Source: a virus
Direction: 5' to 3' (one strand)
DNA length: 40,360 nucleotides
Virus record (IMG/VR): IMGVR_UViG_3300010392_000262
Span: 1-40,360 of that record
The translations under genes were made by a program, and so were the position numbers. Below the pieces are notes generated by a model. It saw nothing but the letters and a program-made list of their open reading frames with translations, searched no databases and was not told the origin of the DNA. Of the stretch, positions 23,449 to 32,023 are shown in pieces; position 1 is the stretch's first letter; each line of letters opens with the position of its first letter.

Positions 23449-24183
23449 ATGTTTGAAAGAGAATTTATGAAGGGCAGTCCAATAACTATAAACGAACATT
23501 TAACATTGTACCAGCATACATTAGACGAAATAGAAGATTCTGTTGGATTTATGAACTATCAGATGGTAGTACACTCATCATTAAGGTTTAATTATGAGTT
23601 TGAATTCGAAATGGAAGATGCTGGATTAAAATTTAACGATTTTGATAATTATGATATTTTCTTAATGATGATGGATTCGCTCGATGATGGTGAACGAATA
23701 TTTATAGATGTTCTAAATTTTATGTTTAATACCACCTTTAAATTAGCATACAATGGAAAGAGAAAGATGTTTTCATATTTATCAAATTGTGGAGCGTATG
23801 TCATGCTGGATGAAGAAGCTTTTGTTGAGTTGAGAAATATATTAGCCATCATGTTTTTTTATTCGAGACCAAAAAGAAGGATAGCAAAAGATAAAAATGC
23901 CAGAATGCTTATACAGCGAGATATAAAAAGAAGGCAAAAGGATGCATGCAAATATAGCATTTATTCCATAATGTCATCAATAGTCTGGAGTCCAAACTCC
24001 AGCGAAACATACGAAACTATATGGTATAAAACTCCTTATCAAATATATGAGGGTTTTAAAACAATAGAAAAAATAAATAATTTTAATTATGTTTTACTCG
24101 GAGTACACAATGGAAATATAGATTCTAAAAAAGTTGAGTGGAATAAGATTAATTGGATTAAGGAGGTACAAAATGTCAATTAG
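23449..24183 (+). CDS. Hypothetical tail-completion region protein
   Basis: A 244-residue protein. ATG 23449 is preferred because AGGTG precedes it at 23440 and earlier in-frame codons lie in the previous gene. It is helical, with a Lys/Arg-rich segment at about 140-170 (P-K-R-R-I-A-K-D-K and R-D-I-K-R-R-Q-K) that suggests nucleic-acid or capsid-vertex contact. Its end overlaps the next gene by 11 bases. It lies between neck candidates and the probable tail tube protein. No family recognised. Confidence 0.65.
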   Translation: MFEREFMKGSPITINEHLTLYQHTLDEIEDSVGFMNYQMVVHSSLRFNYEFEFEMEDAGLKFNDFDNYDIFLMMMDSLDDGERIFIDVLNFMFNTTFKLAYNGKRKMFSYLSNCGAYVMLDEEAFVELRNILAIMFFYSRPKRRIAKDKNARMLIQRDIKRRQKDACKYSIYSIMSSIVWSPNSSETYETIWYKTPYQIYEGFKTIEKINNFNYVLLGVHNGNIDSKKVEWNKINWIKEVQNVN

Positions 24184-24988
24184 TAACAGATGGGCAATTC
24201 AGAGAATTTTTGATATGAGGGTAAAGGATGTATCGACAGATAAATTAGAAGTGCTAATCAGCGACTTAAAAACCGCGTCATTGGACTCAAATCAAGAGAA
24301 TATTTATTCGGAAGGTGGAGCAGGGAATCCGTATATTACTTCACACTCATTCTCTAAGAGAATGACAGGTACAGCAGAAGCAGCAACTTATTATAACGAA
24401 ATGTTGTCGTTATTAACTGGTACAGATGTAGTAACTGGCGCCACTACTTTATCGTATGTGGATGGATATGATTCTCCAGTTACTGTAACATCAAATGCTG
24501 CGACTTCTACGTATACACCAGTAGGTACAGCAGGGTCAGAAATCACTAGTCTTTTTGAGTATAATGTGGATGGCTCATTAGGAACTGAATATACACAGGT
24601 TGCAGGGGCTCCAGCTACAGGAGAATTTAGTTTTGCAGCTGGCACATTTACATTCTTTGCTGGAGATATTGCAGATGGAACTAGAATCATAGCGAATTAT
24701 TACATTGCTTCTGGCGCATCTGCACATACAATTACTTCAAATGTAAATGAATTTAGTAAAATTGTAAAAATTGAATTAGTGACATTAGTACAAGATGCAT
24801 GTTCTGGAATTGAATATGCTGCAATTCTTACAATACCTAAATCTAAATTGGATGGATCAGTGATGTTTGATTTAGCTTCAGACGGTGCAGTTGGAACAAT
24901 GAATGTTAGTTTTGAGGCATTAAAAGCTTCTTGTATTAGTAATGAACTGTGGGATTTAAAAATCGCAGATGAATCAGAATGGTCGTAA
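24173..24988 (+). CDS. Probable major tail (tube) protein
   Basis: A 271-residue protein. ATG 24173 is chosen for its strong AAGGAGG; the longer in-frame reading lies inside the previous gene. It is rich in Thr, Ser, Ala and Gly with a beta pattern, and the end (A-A-I-L-T-I-P-K-S-K-L-D-G, then N-V-S-F-E-A-L-K) resembles phage tail tube proteins. Position before the tape measure and a terminator downstream support a highly expressed structural gene. Residues about 85-165 look like an inserted Ig-like or decoration segment. Confidence 0.75.
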   Translation: MSISNRWAIQRIFDMRVKDVSTDKLEVLISDLKTASLDSNQENIYSEGGAGNPYITSHSFSKRMTGTAEAATYYNEMLSLLTGTDVVTGATTLSYVDGYDSPVTVTSNAATSTYTPVGTAGSEITSLFEYNVDGSLGTEYTQVAGAPATGEFSFAAGTFTFFAGDIADGTRIIANYYIASGASAHTITSNVNEFSKIVKIELVTLVQDACSGIEYAAILTIPKSKLDGSVMFDLASDGAVGTMNVSFEALKASCISNELWDLKIADESEWS

Positions 24989-25006
24989 AATAATCTCTGA
25001 TAGACT

Positions 25007-25048
25007 AGGCACATCTAAATGGTGTGTCTCGATGTGTTAGAGAACACA
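25007..25048 (+). other. Two adjacent hairpins after the tail tube gene
   Basis: AGGCACA (25007-25013) pairs with TGTGTCT (25023-25029, one G-T), and TGTGTT (25033-25038) pairs with AACACA (25043-25048) around AGAG. With the terminator just downstream they make a compact structured leader ahead of the homing endonuclease. Confidence 0.45.
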
Positions 25049-25076
25049 AGAATAAATAGGACAGATCATCCAAACA

Positions 25077-25105
25077 GCGAGACCATCCATCTCGCCCTTT
25101 ATTCT
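25077..25105 (+). terminator. Intrinsic terminator before the homing endonuclease gene
   Basis: GCGAGA (25077-25082) pairs with TCTCGC (25090-25095) around a seven-base loop and is followed by CCTTTATTCT. It probably ends the capsid-to-tail-tube transcripts and keeps expression of the following endonuclease low. Confidence 0.7.
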
Positions 25106-25136
25106 ATTAATAGGATTATTACTGGGAGGTAATAGT

Positions 25137-26234
25137 GTGGGAAAATTAAAAAAGCACGATGAATTTATTTCTAACTTGAGAATAAAAAATAAAAAAATGT
25201 ATGATGAGCTTGAATTTTTAACAGAATATGAATATGCAAATCAGTATATTTTAGCAATGACAAAATATGGAACAATAAGAACAAAGCCAAGCAAGCTTTT
25301 ATCAGGTAGAGGTTACACTATAGAATCCGCGGTAAATAAAACGGAATTTTGGATAAATAAAGCAATTGAAGTACATGGAAGTAAGTATGATTATTCCTTG
25401 GTTGATTATGTTGGTAATAAAAAAGAAGTGACGATTATATGCAAGACACATGGAGAGTTTAAGCAAAAATCAATTAGTCATTTATTGGGGTACGGGTGCA
25501 GAAAATGTGGAACTAGTATGGGAAGTTTAAAACAATTAAAATCAAATTCTGAATTCATAAAAGAATTAAAGTCGAGACAGCCCAAACTTTTATCAAGTCT
25601 AAAAAATATTGGTAAATATGAAGGATATAATAATAACATATTAGTTGAAGACGATTTTGGAAAACTTAAAACAACCCCGTGTAGACTGTTGGCTGGGAAA
25701 TTACCAAATATAAAATCAGCAGTTAATAAAACAGAATATTTTAAATCAATATTAAAGTATAAAAGAGGTTCTGAGTACGATTACTCCGAAGTCAAATATG
25801 TGGATTCTGAAACAAAAATAACAATTATATGCAAAAAACACGGAGAGTTCACACAGCTTCCATACAATCATTTGGGTGGTCAAGATTGTCCGCATTGTAG
25901 AGAGTCTAAAATGGAATCTAAAATAAGAATAATATTGAATGACGAGAATATAGGTTTCATACAAGAACATACTTTTGAAGATTGTAAAAACAAAGGAAGG
26001 CTTATATTTGATTTCTATGTTCCATCAGTTAGAGTCTGTATTGAGGCGGATGGCATTCAACACTTCGAGCCTATTGAATTTTTTGGGGGAGAGAATGGTT
26101 TTTTAAAGACAAAAGTAAATGATGAAATAAAAACGGAATACTGTGAAAAAAACGGGATTACCTTAATACGGATTCCTTATTTTAAATTTGATGATATAGA
26201 AGAAATATTGATTAGAGAGGTGATAAATAAATGA
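25137..26234 (+). CDS. Free-standing homing endonuclease, EDxHD/Vsr-like
   Basis: A 365-residue protein starting at GTG 25137 after GGGAGG. It has two similar N-terminal units (about 10-125 and 140-255), each ending with Y-D-Y-S-x-V, I-I-C-K-x-H-G-E-F and a C-x-x-C pair, probably DNA-binding zinc modules. The C-terminal nuclease shows Glu260, Asp292 in F-D-F-Y-V-P, the A-D-G-I-Q-H-F segment with His309, and Asp329, the pattern of EDxHD homing endonucleases related to Vsr. Such enzymes cut homing sites in relatives lacking the gene. It sits between virion genes after a terminator, typical of an inserted selfish gene. Confidence 0.82.
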   Translation: MGKLKKHDEFISNLRIKNKKMYDELEFLTEYEYANQYILAMTKYGTIRTKPSKLLSGRGYTIESAVNKTEFWINKAIEVHGSKYDYSLVDYVGNKKEVTIICKTHGEFKQKSISHLLGYGCRKCGTSMGSLKQLKSNSEFIKELKSRQPKLLSSLKNIGKYEGYNNNILVEDDFGKLKTTPCRLLAGKLPNIKSAVNKTEYFKSILKYKRGSEYDYSEVKYVDSETKITIICKKHGEFTQLPYNHLGGQDCPHCRESKMESKIRIILNDENIGFIQEHTFEDCKNKGRLIFDFYVPSVRVCIEADGIQHFEPIEFFGGENGFLKTKVNDEIKTEYCEKNGITLIRIPYFKFDDIEEILIREVINK

Positions 26235-26587
26235 GTAGACATGACAAGCCGAGATACTGCAAGGTGTGTGGGAACCAATACAGACCATGCGTTGGGTGCC
26301 ATTCTGAAAATATTGCAATAACACCTAGAAAACACACATGTTCAAATGAATGTTTTGTTGAATTCGTACTCATGGTGAAAGGAGAGAGTGATTTGATTAG
26401 AATAATTTTCAAAGATGATGAAAGACTATATTTAATAGAAAAAATTAATAAGAAAACGATAAAATTAAAAGGAAGAGATGGTTTGATCAAACCAGAAGAA
26501 ATTTTAGCAGTCACTTATTGTCCAATAGAAAAACTAAATGAACTGGCTAAATTATTCAAAAATGAAGAGGAGGAATGTAATGAATAG
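26231..26587 (+). CDS. Cys-rich zinc-binding hypothetical protein
   Basis: A 118-residue protein starting at ATG 26231, overlapping the endonuclease stop by four bases (ATGA). The first 45 residues hold six cysteines (10, 13, 20, 23, 37, 41) arranged as C-x-x-C pairs, likely a zinc ribbon. The C-terminal part has an I-I-F-K-D-D-E-R-L-Y strand and a helical acidic end. It may be a tail-assembly or regulatory protein of the virion operon. Function unknown. Confidence 0.65.
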   Translation: MSRHDKPRYCKVCGNQYRPCVGCHSENIAITPRKHTCSNECFVEFVLMVKGESDLIRIIFKDDERLYLIEKINKKTIKLKGRDGLIKPEEILAVTYCPIEKLNELAKLFKNEEEECNE

Positions 26588-26867
26588 ATATGCAACAGGT
26601 GGATATGCCGCAGCTTCAGTTGCGGACGCAGAACTAATGGGTACATTAAAAACACACGAAGGAAGAGATGTTGGTTTATTGGCTAGGGCACCATTTCTAT
26701 TGGCAACACTTGCCATCATAGTAGATGCAGAAACTACAGTTGTAATAAATGAAACTACAGAAATAACAATAACTGCAGACATTCCATATTCAAATGATCA
26801 AGTTTTAGTTCACTCATTAGTTTTTAAAGCAGACGGTGTAAATTATAAATTAGCATACAATTATTAG
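26580..26867 (+). CDS. Small virion-associated hypothetical protein
   Basis: A 95-residue protein. ATG 26580 is taken because AGAGGAGGAAT directly precedes it; the longer in-frame reading would be inside the previous gene. Ala, Thr and Val-rich with a beta pattern in residues 45-95 and a small-residue stretch G-G-Y-A-A-A-S-V-A at the start. It precedes a larger surface-type protein with a 12-base gap. No family recognised. Confidence 0.6.
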   Translation: MNRYATGGYAAASVADAELMGTLKTHEGRDVGLLARAPFLLATLAIIVDAETTVVINETTEITITADIPYSNDQVLVHSLVFKADGVNYKLAYNY

Positions 26868-26879
26868 GGAGGTGACACT

Positions 26880-27878
26880 ATGTATAGTGGATCATATCTA
26901 AGAAAAGCACTTTTATCTGGAGTTTATTTAAGCAAGAGACTTTATGTTGCTTCGAAGAATGCACTCAGGGACTTAATTGATAATTGTGGTTTAATTGCAT
27001 ACAATACAAATGAAACAGATGGAATTTTATATGATGAAGTAGGATATGAATCAAGACCAGCTAAACAAGCTTTACAGGCTATTGGTGATAGTGTAAGTTA
27101 TATTGAACTGACAGGTTTTGAAAATGAACCATTGTCTTATATAGACGCAGCTACAGGTCTTACGGTAAATACAAATTGGAGTGCATCAGCACAGTTTTTA
27201 ATTCCGACCAATGGAATAGCATTTTTAACAACTACAAAAGCTGGTATTACTTATTATCTAGACCCAACATTCAGACAAACAAACGGCAAATATCCATTGA
27301 CGACAGGAACAGGAAACGAAGCAATATATGCTCAGCAAGAGTTTTCACCAGCAATACCGACTCAAGTTATATTGACTAGAGAGTCGTTACCTGGCAGTCA
27401 AGGATATACGGTAGCTGATGGAAGTCAAACGGAAGATATTGCTGGGTTGATACCTTATGCAATAGGTGAGATTATACCAAACTTTTTAAACTCAAACATA
27501 TCTATTGCATATGTTGATGGAGTTCATCCAACAGCGCAGTATTCTAAACGTGTCAAGTATGATAGAAGGGTTGTTGATGGGGTTGTTGATAATGGTGTTG
27601 ATTATAAGAATTGGGATAATATTGACACTGCCAATACAATAGACATATCGTCTGACGGATTAAAATTCACTGGTGATGGGAATACTCAGAGAGCAAGGCT
27701 CCCGTTAGAATTAAAACTATCTACTGATTACATGCTTGTTGTTGACATAAACCAAAATGACAATTTGGTAGCTGGTGGTTTTAGAATTATGAGTGGTGGA
27801 GATTATTCATCAGTAATAACGCCCTTGCCAACAGGTATAACGGGTGAGTATAGAGTTTATTTACATCTGTATCTGTAG
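26880..27878 (+). CDS. Frameshifted virion surface protein, N-terminal part
   Basis: A 332-residue product starting at ATG 26880 after GGGAGGTG. It contains a segment near residues 160-215 that reads like an SGNH-type or fibre domain (S-L-P-G-S-Q-G-Y-T) and an Asp/Val-rich region after 215. It stops prematurely at TAG 27876-27878. The same protein clearly continues in the -1 frame from about 27860 to 28396: adding one T to the TTT at 27860-27862 joins the strands as Y-R-V-Y-F-T-S-V-S-V-E. Intact, it would be about 505 residues. Either a real mutation, an unusual programmed shift or a sequencing error. Confidence 0.65.
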   Translation: MYSGSYLRKALLSGVYLSKRLYVASKNALRDLIDNCGLIAYNTNETDGILYDEVGYESRPAKQALQAIGDSVSYIELTGFENEPLSYIDAATGLTVNTNWSASAQFLIPTNGIAFLTTTKAGITYYLDPTFRQTNGKYPLTTGTGNEAIYAQQEFSPAIPTQVILTRESLPGSQGYTVADGSQTEDIAGLIPYAIGEIIPNFLNSNISIAYVDGVHPTAQYSKRVKYDRRVVDGVVDNGVDYKNWDNIDTANTIDISSDGLKFTGDGNTQRARLPLELKLSTDYMLVVDINQNDNLVAGGFRIMSGGDYSSVITPLPTGITGEYRVYLHLYL

Positions 27879-28147
27879 AGCCAACATTTAAAAGGCTAGC
27901 ATGTGAAATCCGAAGCACTGCAACAATAGGTGGGGTTGTAGATATAAGAAATTATAGAGTTTATGAAGTTGCAAATCTTCAAAATCCTAGTGACCCACTC
28001 AATAGTCCATTACCAACATCAGGTTCATTTGAATCAGGAAACTCTATTATATGGGCTGATTTATACAATGGTATATTTATTACAGATTTAAATGATATAA
28101 CAACTGACCATTTAGCTGGCACTAATAAAATACTTGCGTATGATGAT

Positions 28148-28396
28148 ATGGCAAATATAACACTACAACAACAATGGGTATCTGAAGATAAACAACAAAT
28201 AGGGTGGACGTCGGAACCAATAGAAAGACATTCAGAATGTGATTCTAAATTTAGAAAATTCCTAAGTATGAATGAACAATTCTATGTTCAAACATTTGAA
28301 GGAAGTGGAATATATGAGCCATACTTAGTTGATGATGGAACTGGTACATTTATTCCATTCATGGTGCTTAAAAATTGGGTGGAGGTGATTGAGTAA
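28148..28396 (+). CDS. Frameshifted virion surface protein, C-terminal part
   Basis: The frame of this 82-residue reading is open from 27854, well before the ATG at 28148, and encodes the natural continuation of the gene at 26880 (residues E-P-T-F-K-R-L-A then I-I-W-A-D-L-Y-N-G-I-F). There is no ribosome binding site in front of 28148, so it is probably not a separate gene. The end is beta-rich and finishes V-L-K-N-W-V-E-V-I-E. Its stop overlaps the ATG of the next gene by one base. Confidence 0.5.
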   Translation: MANITLQQQWVSEDKQQIGWTSEPIERHSECDSKFRKFLSMNEQFYVQTFEGSGIYEPYLVDDGTGTFIPFMVLKNWVEVIE

Positions 28397-28866
28397 TGGA
28401 TAAGTATGAATCTAATTTAACAGGTGCATATCTAGATGAACAAAACACACTCATGAGGATAACTCCCGAAGGTGGAATAGCTGTAAGAATGATAAATAAT
28501 ACAGGAGCGAATAGCGTAAAAGGAACATTATTAGAAGCATCATCATCCGTAGATGATGCAGTGGTAATTCAAACTAATGAAGTTGATACAATTGGAATTA
28601 TGTATTCTGATGGAGTTGCAGATGGTGAGGAAGTATGGGTAGTGGTATCTGGTAAAGCACAAGTATTGCTAAAAGACGGAGTAACCGCTGTAAGAGATTA
28701 CTGGGTGTTTACATCAACAACAGATGGTAGAGCAGATATGTTAATCGCTCCATCTGGTGGTACCATACAGGCATTAGAAGGTCACTTTAATGAAATAGGA
28801 CATTGTGTAGAAGCTAAAGCAAGCGGAACAGATGTATTAGCTTTAGTAGTTATACACTTTAATTAG
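28396..28866 (+). CDS. Hypothetical virion protein, decoration-like
   Basis: A 156-residue protein starting at ATG 28396, preceded by GGAGGTG and overlapping the previous stop by one base. Val, Gly and Ala-rich with short strands and a pattern (G-E-E-V-W-V-V-V-S-G-K-A-Q-V-L-L) seen in small beta-barrel capsid or tail decoration proteins. The C-terminal part repeats G-H-x-x-E-x-x-H-C and A-L-V-V-I-H. Its place between virion genes supports a structural role; no specific family is claimed. Confidence 0.65.
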   Translation: MDKYESNLTGAYLDEQNTLMRITPEGGIAVRMINNTGANSVKGTLLEASSSVDDAVVIQTNEVDTIGIMYSDGVADGEEVWVVVSGKAQVLLKDGVTAVRDYWVFTSTTDGRADMLIAPSGGTIQALEGHFNEIGHCVEAKASGTDVLALVVIHFN

Positions 28867-28877
28867 GAGGTGAACAC

Positions 28878-29342
28878 ATGGCTTATGAGTCAAATAACAC
28901 AGGTCAAGATATGGATGGATTGAGATATACAGGAACAATAGGTTTAACAGCACCTTTCTCAACTCCTATGGCTTTGGCAAATACTTACTATAAAATGCTA
29001 GGTGTTTTTGGAATATCAGGCATAAATAAAGAATTTACGGCTAATGTGGATGGTTCATTAACATACAATGGCGAAGATGGCTGGTTAGAAGTAAACGGCA
29101 CATCAGATGTAGCGTTAACAAGTGCGGGTAAATTAACTTATGCTTTATTTAGAAACGATGTATTAATTCCAGAAGCACAATCACCACATGATTTTGTTGC
29201 AAATGACAAATCAGAAAATATGTCAATAACAGGACCGATATACGCAGAAACAGGAGATGTATTCCAAGTATATGGACAAACAGATGTTATAGGAAATACC
29301 GTAACACCAGCAAATTTAAATGTTGTATTTAGAAAGGTATAG
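28878..29342 (+). CDS. Hypothetical virion surface protein, beta-rich
   Basis: A 154-residue protein starting at ATG 28878 after GGAGGTG. It has a regular beta pattern with Gly, Asn and Thr turns, ending V-F-R-K-V, which resembles the jelly-roll or TNF-like folds used in phage fibres and decoration proteins. Spacing with neighbours is 11 and 9 bases. No family recognised. Confidence 0.65.
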   Translation: MAYESNNTGQDMDGLRYTGTIGLTAPFSTPMALANTYYKMLGVFGISGINKEFTANVDGSLTYNGEDGWLEVNGTSDVALTSAGKLTYALFRNDVLIPEAQSPHDFVANDKSENMSITGPIYAETGDVFQVYGQTDVIGNTVTPANLNVVFRKV

Positions 29343-29351
29343 GAGGAAAAT

Positions 29352-29642
29352 ATGATTGACGCAAAAGTAGTAAACAGTTTATCAATGAATCAGGCATATT
29401 GTCTTCAAATAAATTCAGAGACAGATATTACAGACCCACTGATAAGAGCGAATAAAGAAATAGAGACAACTTATGAACAGGAAGTTGGTAAAATATTTGA
29501 GCGAAATGGATTGAAATACTTTGTTGTGTTTAGAGATGAAAATGCTGGTTTTATTGAGTCTTTGGACTTTAATATATTAGTTGAATTGAAAAATAAATAT
29601 GCTAGTAAGTTTTTTCAATATAAAGACCTATTAGACGAATAA
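29352..29642 (+). CDS. Small hypothetical protein
   Basis: A 96-residue protein starting at ATG 29352 after AGGAGG. It is acidic, with helix-strand alternation (I-F-E-R-N-G-L-K-Y-F-V-V-F then an acidic helix). It is the last gene before the terminator at 29648. Role unknown; by position possibly a tail-assembly factor. Confidence 0.65.
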   Translation: MIDAKVVNSLSMNQAYCLQINSETDITDPLIRANKEIETTYEQEVGKIFERNGLKYFVVFRDENAGFIESLDFNILVELKNKYASKFFQYKDLLDE

Positions 29643-29647
29643 TAATC

Positions 29648-29692
29648 AGGGTACTATTACTACATGCGTGGTGTGTAGTACCCTATTTTTTT
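29648..29692 (+). terminator. Intrinsic terminator, with competing inner hairpin
   Basis: AGGGTACTA (29648-29656) pairs with TAGTACCCT (29676-29684), followed by A and seven T residues. A second stem, TACTACA with TGTAGTA, lies inside and partly competes, giving two alternative folds. It ends the tail-accessory transcript. Confidence 0.85.
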
Positions 29693-29706
29693 AAGGAAGT
29701 GTGAAA

Positions 29707-29901
29707 ATGAAAAATGAAAAGAAAACTGAATTGATCATGAATATCAATCAGGCTATATATTATTACTCGAATAATGCAGAATTGGTAAAATTTGGGTTAG
29801 TGTATAGTGAGAGAGCTGGAAAACAAGTAGTTGGATTCGTATTTAAGATAGATGAAAAGTATCTAGATCTCAAGGATAGATGGATGTCCAGAAAAAGATA
29901 A
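29707..29901 (+). CDS. Small basic hypothetical protein
   Basis: A 64-residue protein. ATG 29707 is preferred over the in-frame GTG at 29701 because GGAAG lies seven bases upstream. It is basic with a Lys-rich start and end, a Tyr-rich helix (A-I-Y-Y-Y) and a strand G-F-V-F-K-I. It directly precedes the tyrosine recombinase gene and could be an accessory or directionality factor, but the sequence does not show this. Confidence 0.55.
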   Translation: MKNEKKTELIMNINQAIYYYSNNAELVKFGLVYSERAGKQVVGFVFKIDEKYLDLKDRWMSRKR

Positions 29902-29921
29902 TTTGAATGGGAGTGGTGTGA

Positions 29922-30950
29922 ATGGGAAAAAGATCAACAGTATATAATAGTATAGTTGGGGAAAAGTATGAATTAGTAAATGAAGATAACCAAGAGTTAT
30001 TGGAAGAATGGAAAGAGTACATGACATCGGTTGATAGGTCTCAAAAAACCATAGAAGGTTATAGTAGCGACTACAAAATTTGGGCAGTGTTCTGCTATGA
30101 AAATTGCAAAGATAAGTATTTCGTAGATATTACAAAACGAGATATCATAAAATTTCAAAATTATTGTTTAAAATTAGGGCATTCTCCTTCTAGAGTTAGG
30201 AGATTAAGATCAACTCTGAGCTCTTTGAGTAATTATATCGAGAATATATTAGATGATGAATACCCAGATTTTAGAAATATAATTAACAAAATAGAAGCAC
30301 CAGCTATGACTAAGGTGAGGGATAAATTAGTATTAGATACGGATGAGTTTGTGGAACTGATGGATAAATTGATATCGGAGGGTAAAGAACAAGAAGCGTG
30401 TGCACTGGCTTTAGCTTGCTTTTCTGGCTCAAGGAAGGCTGAGTTGGCTAGATTTAAGGTTGAATATTTTTCTGAAGAAAATGTAGAACATGGATTATAT
30501 AAAACTCCAGAGAAGATAATTTCAAAAGGACGCGGAAGTCAAGGTAAGAAAATCTATAAGTGGACGGTTAAAAGTTGCTTTGAAAAATATTTAAATATAT
30601 GGCTTAAAAAACGAGATGAAATTGGGATAGATAGTGAATGGCTATTTGTTACGAAGAATGATGACGGTGAATATATTCAAGCAAAAATTTCAACATTAAA
30701 TAGTTGGGCGGATACCATAACTAGAGTGCTTGGTCAGAAATTTTATTTTCATGCAGCCAGACATCATTTCACAACTTTTTTGTCGAAATTCAAGGTTCCA
30801 CAACACGTAATACAAGCAATAAATTCATGGGAAAGTCTTGAAATGGTAAAAATTTACAATGATCAGGAAGCGTCTGAGGAATTTGGTGATTACTTTGGAG
30901 ATGACGGAATCAAGGAATCAACGGAGGGATCAATAAATAATTTAAAATAA
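29922..30950 (+). CDS. Tyrosine recombinase / integrase family protein
   Basis: A 342-residue protein starting at ATG 29922 after GGGAGTGG. An N-terminal SAM-like domain (about 25-120) precedes a catalytic domain with Arg171 in S-G-S-R-K-A-E-L, lysines near 202-210, H277-A-A-R280, Trp303 in the position usually His or Trp, and Tyr312 in K-I-Y-N-D. All catalytic residues are present, so it should cut and rejoin DNA. Placement inside the late virion genes, close before the tape measure, matches SPbeta YomM as I recall it; SPbeta itself integrates with a serine recombinase. Whether this enzyme integrates the phage or acts during lytic growth is open. Confidence 0.85.
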   Translation: MGKRSTVYNSIVGEKYELVNEDNQELLEEWKEYMTSVDRSQKTIEGYSSDYKIWAVFCYENCKDKYFVDITKRDIIKFQNYCLKLGHSPSRVRRLRSTLSSLSNYIENILDDEYPDFRNIINKIEAPAMTKVRDKLVLDTDEFVELMDKLISEGKEQEACALALACFSGSRKAELARFKVEYFSEENVEHGLYKTPEKIISKGRGSQGKKIYKWTVKSCFEKYLNIWLKKRDEIGIDSEWLFVTKNDDGEYIQAKISTLNSWADTITRVLGQKFYFHAARHHFTTFLSKFKVPQHVIQAINSWESLEMVKIYNDQEASEEFGDYFGDDGIKESTEGSINNLK

Positions 30951-30971
30951 CTTTACCGACGGGTAATTTTA

Positions 30972-31020
30972 TATGAGACGAGGGTAGAAAATGCGACGCC
31001 CTCTTCTTTTCTTATCGCAT
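30972..31020 (+). terminator. Possible weak terminator after the recombinase gene
   Basis: A stem GAGGGT / GCCCTC (one G-T) with a twelve-base loop is followed by TTCTTTTCTTATC. It is imperfect, but lies in the 88-base gap between the recombinase and a homing endonuclease and may reduce read-through. Confidence 0.4.
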
Positions 31021-31038
31021 TGAGAAAAGGAGTGTACT

Positions 31039-32022
31039 ATGGGGAAAAGAAAAAAACATAATGAGAGAAAAAAATTTAAAAAAAGTGAATTAACAGACGA
31101 AATAATTCGATTTATATCAGAATTTGGAAGGATTCCAATAGCAAAAGATTTTGAACATTTGGATGGATATCCACATAGGAAGACATTGACAAATCATTTT
31201 GGGTCGTTCAATGATGCACTGAGAGCTGCCGGAGTCGAACCAATTAAACTAAGTAGAAAAGAACATCATCTTAAATATAATAATAAAGAATATTTGTCAA
31301 GCGCTATATTTGATTATATAGACGCAACCGGAGAAGTTCCGACGCTCAAAAAACTCATAGAATACCATTCTATGCACAGCCTAAAAAATAAATATGAAAA
31401 AATATATGGAGGTTTCAATAATGCTTTAATTGAATTGGGTCTAGAATTAAATTCAGTATCTCAATATACTGATGATGAACTTAGACAGTATTTTGAAAAT
31501 TTTGTATTGAAATATAAGCGAATCCCAAGAATACATGAATTTAATAAGTCAAAAGACTATCCATCGTTTTGGTGTTATCAAAAAAGGTACGGTTCATGGA
31601 ATAAAGCAGTGATTGCATATGGATATTTACCAAATGATTCAAATAGAAAATATGTATTAGATGACGGGGAAATATGTGCAAGTGCTTATGAATATGATTT
31701 TAGCATATGGTTAAAGAATAAAAACATACGATATGAAAGAAATGTACTGTATAGAAACATAGACCTTGATTATGAAGGGAAAATGGACTGCGACTATGTT
31801 ATAACCATTGGAGATAATATATATTATATTGAGGTTGCTGGATTTATTTCAGAAAGAGAAAAAATAAGTGATGCCGAACAAATGTATTTATTTAAATTAA
31901 GATATAAGGAAAAATTATTACTCAGAAATGGGCTTAAATTTTTATTTCTAAAACCACACCATTTCGATGACTTCAGTTTTGAGTCTGAGACTGAATATTT
32001 TTTAAATTTGAAAGGAGAATGA
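31039..32022 (+). CDS. Homing endonuclease with three DNA-binding repeats
   Basis: A 327-residue protein starting at ATG 31039 after AAAAGGAGTG. Three repeats (about 18-65, 85-135, 145-195) follow the pattern G-x-x-P-x-x-x-x-F then F-G-S-F-N-D-A-L, F-N-N-A-L or Y-G-S-W-N-K-A-V, as in homing-endonuclease-associated repeats. The C-terminal part (205-310) resembles a PD-(D/E)XK-type nuclease: Glu218, M-D250-C-D252-Y and Y-I-E265-V-A-G. It is unrelated to the endonuclease at 25137. Its stop lies just before the ATG of the next tail gene (32024), so it looks inserted between tail genes. Confidence 0.75.
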   Translation: MGKRKKHNERKKFKKSELTDEIIRFISEFGRIPIAKDFEHLDGYPHRKTLTNHFGSFNDALRAAGVEPIKLSRKEHHLKYNNKEYLSSAIFDYIDATGEVPTLKKLIEYHSMHSLKNKYEKIYGGFNNALIELGLELNSVSQYTDDELRQYFENFVLKYKRIPRIHEFNKSKDYPSFWCYQKRYGSWNKAVIAYGYLPNDSNRKYVLDDGEICASAYEYDFSIWLKNKNIRYERNVLYRNIDLDYEGKMDCDYVITIGDNIYYIEVAGFISEREKISDAEQMYLFKLRYKEKLLLRNGLKFLFLKPHHFDDFSFESETEYFLNLKGE

Positions 32023-32023
32023 T

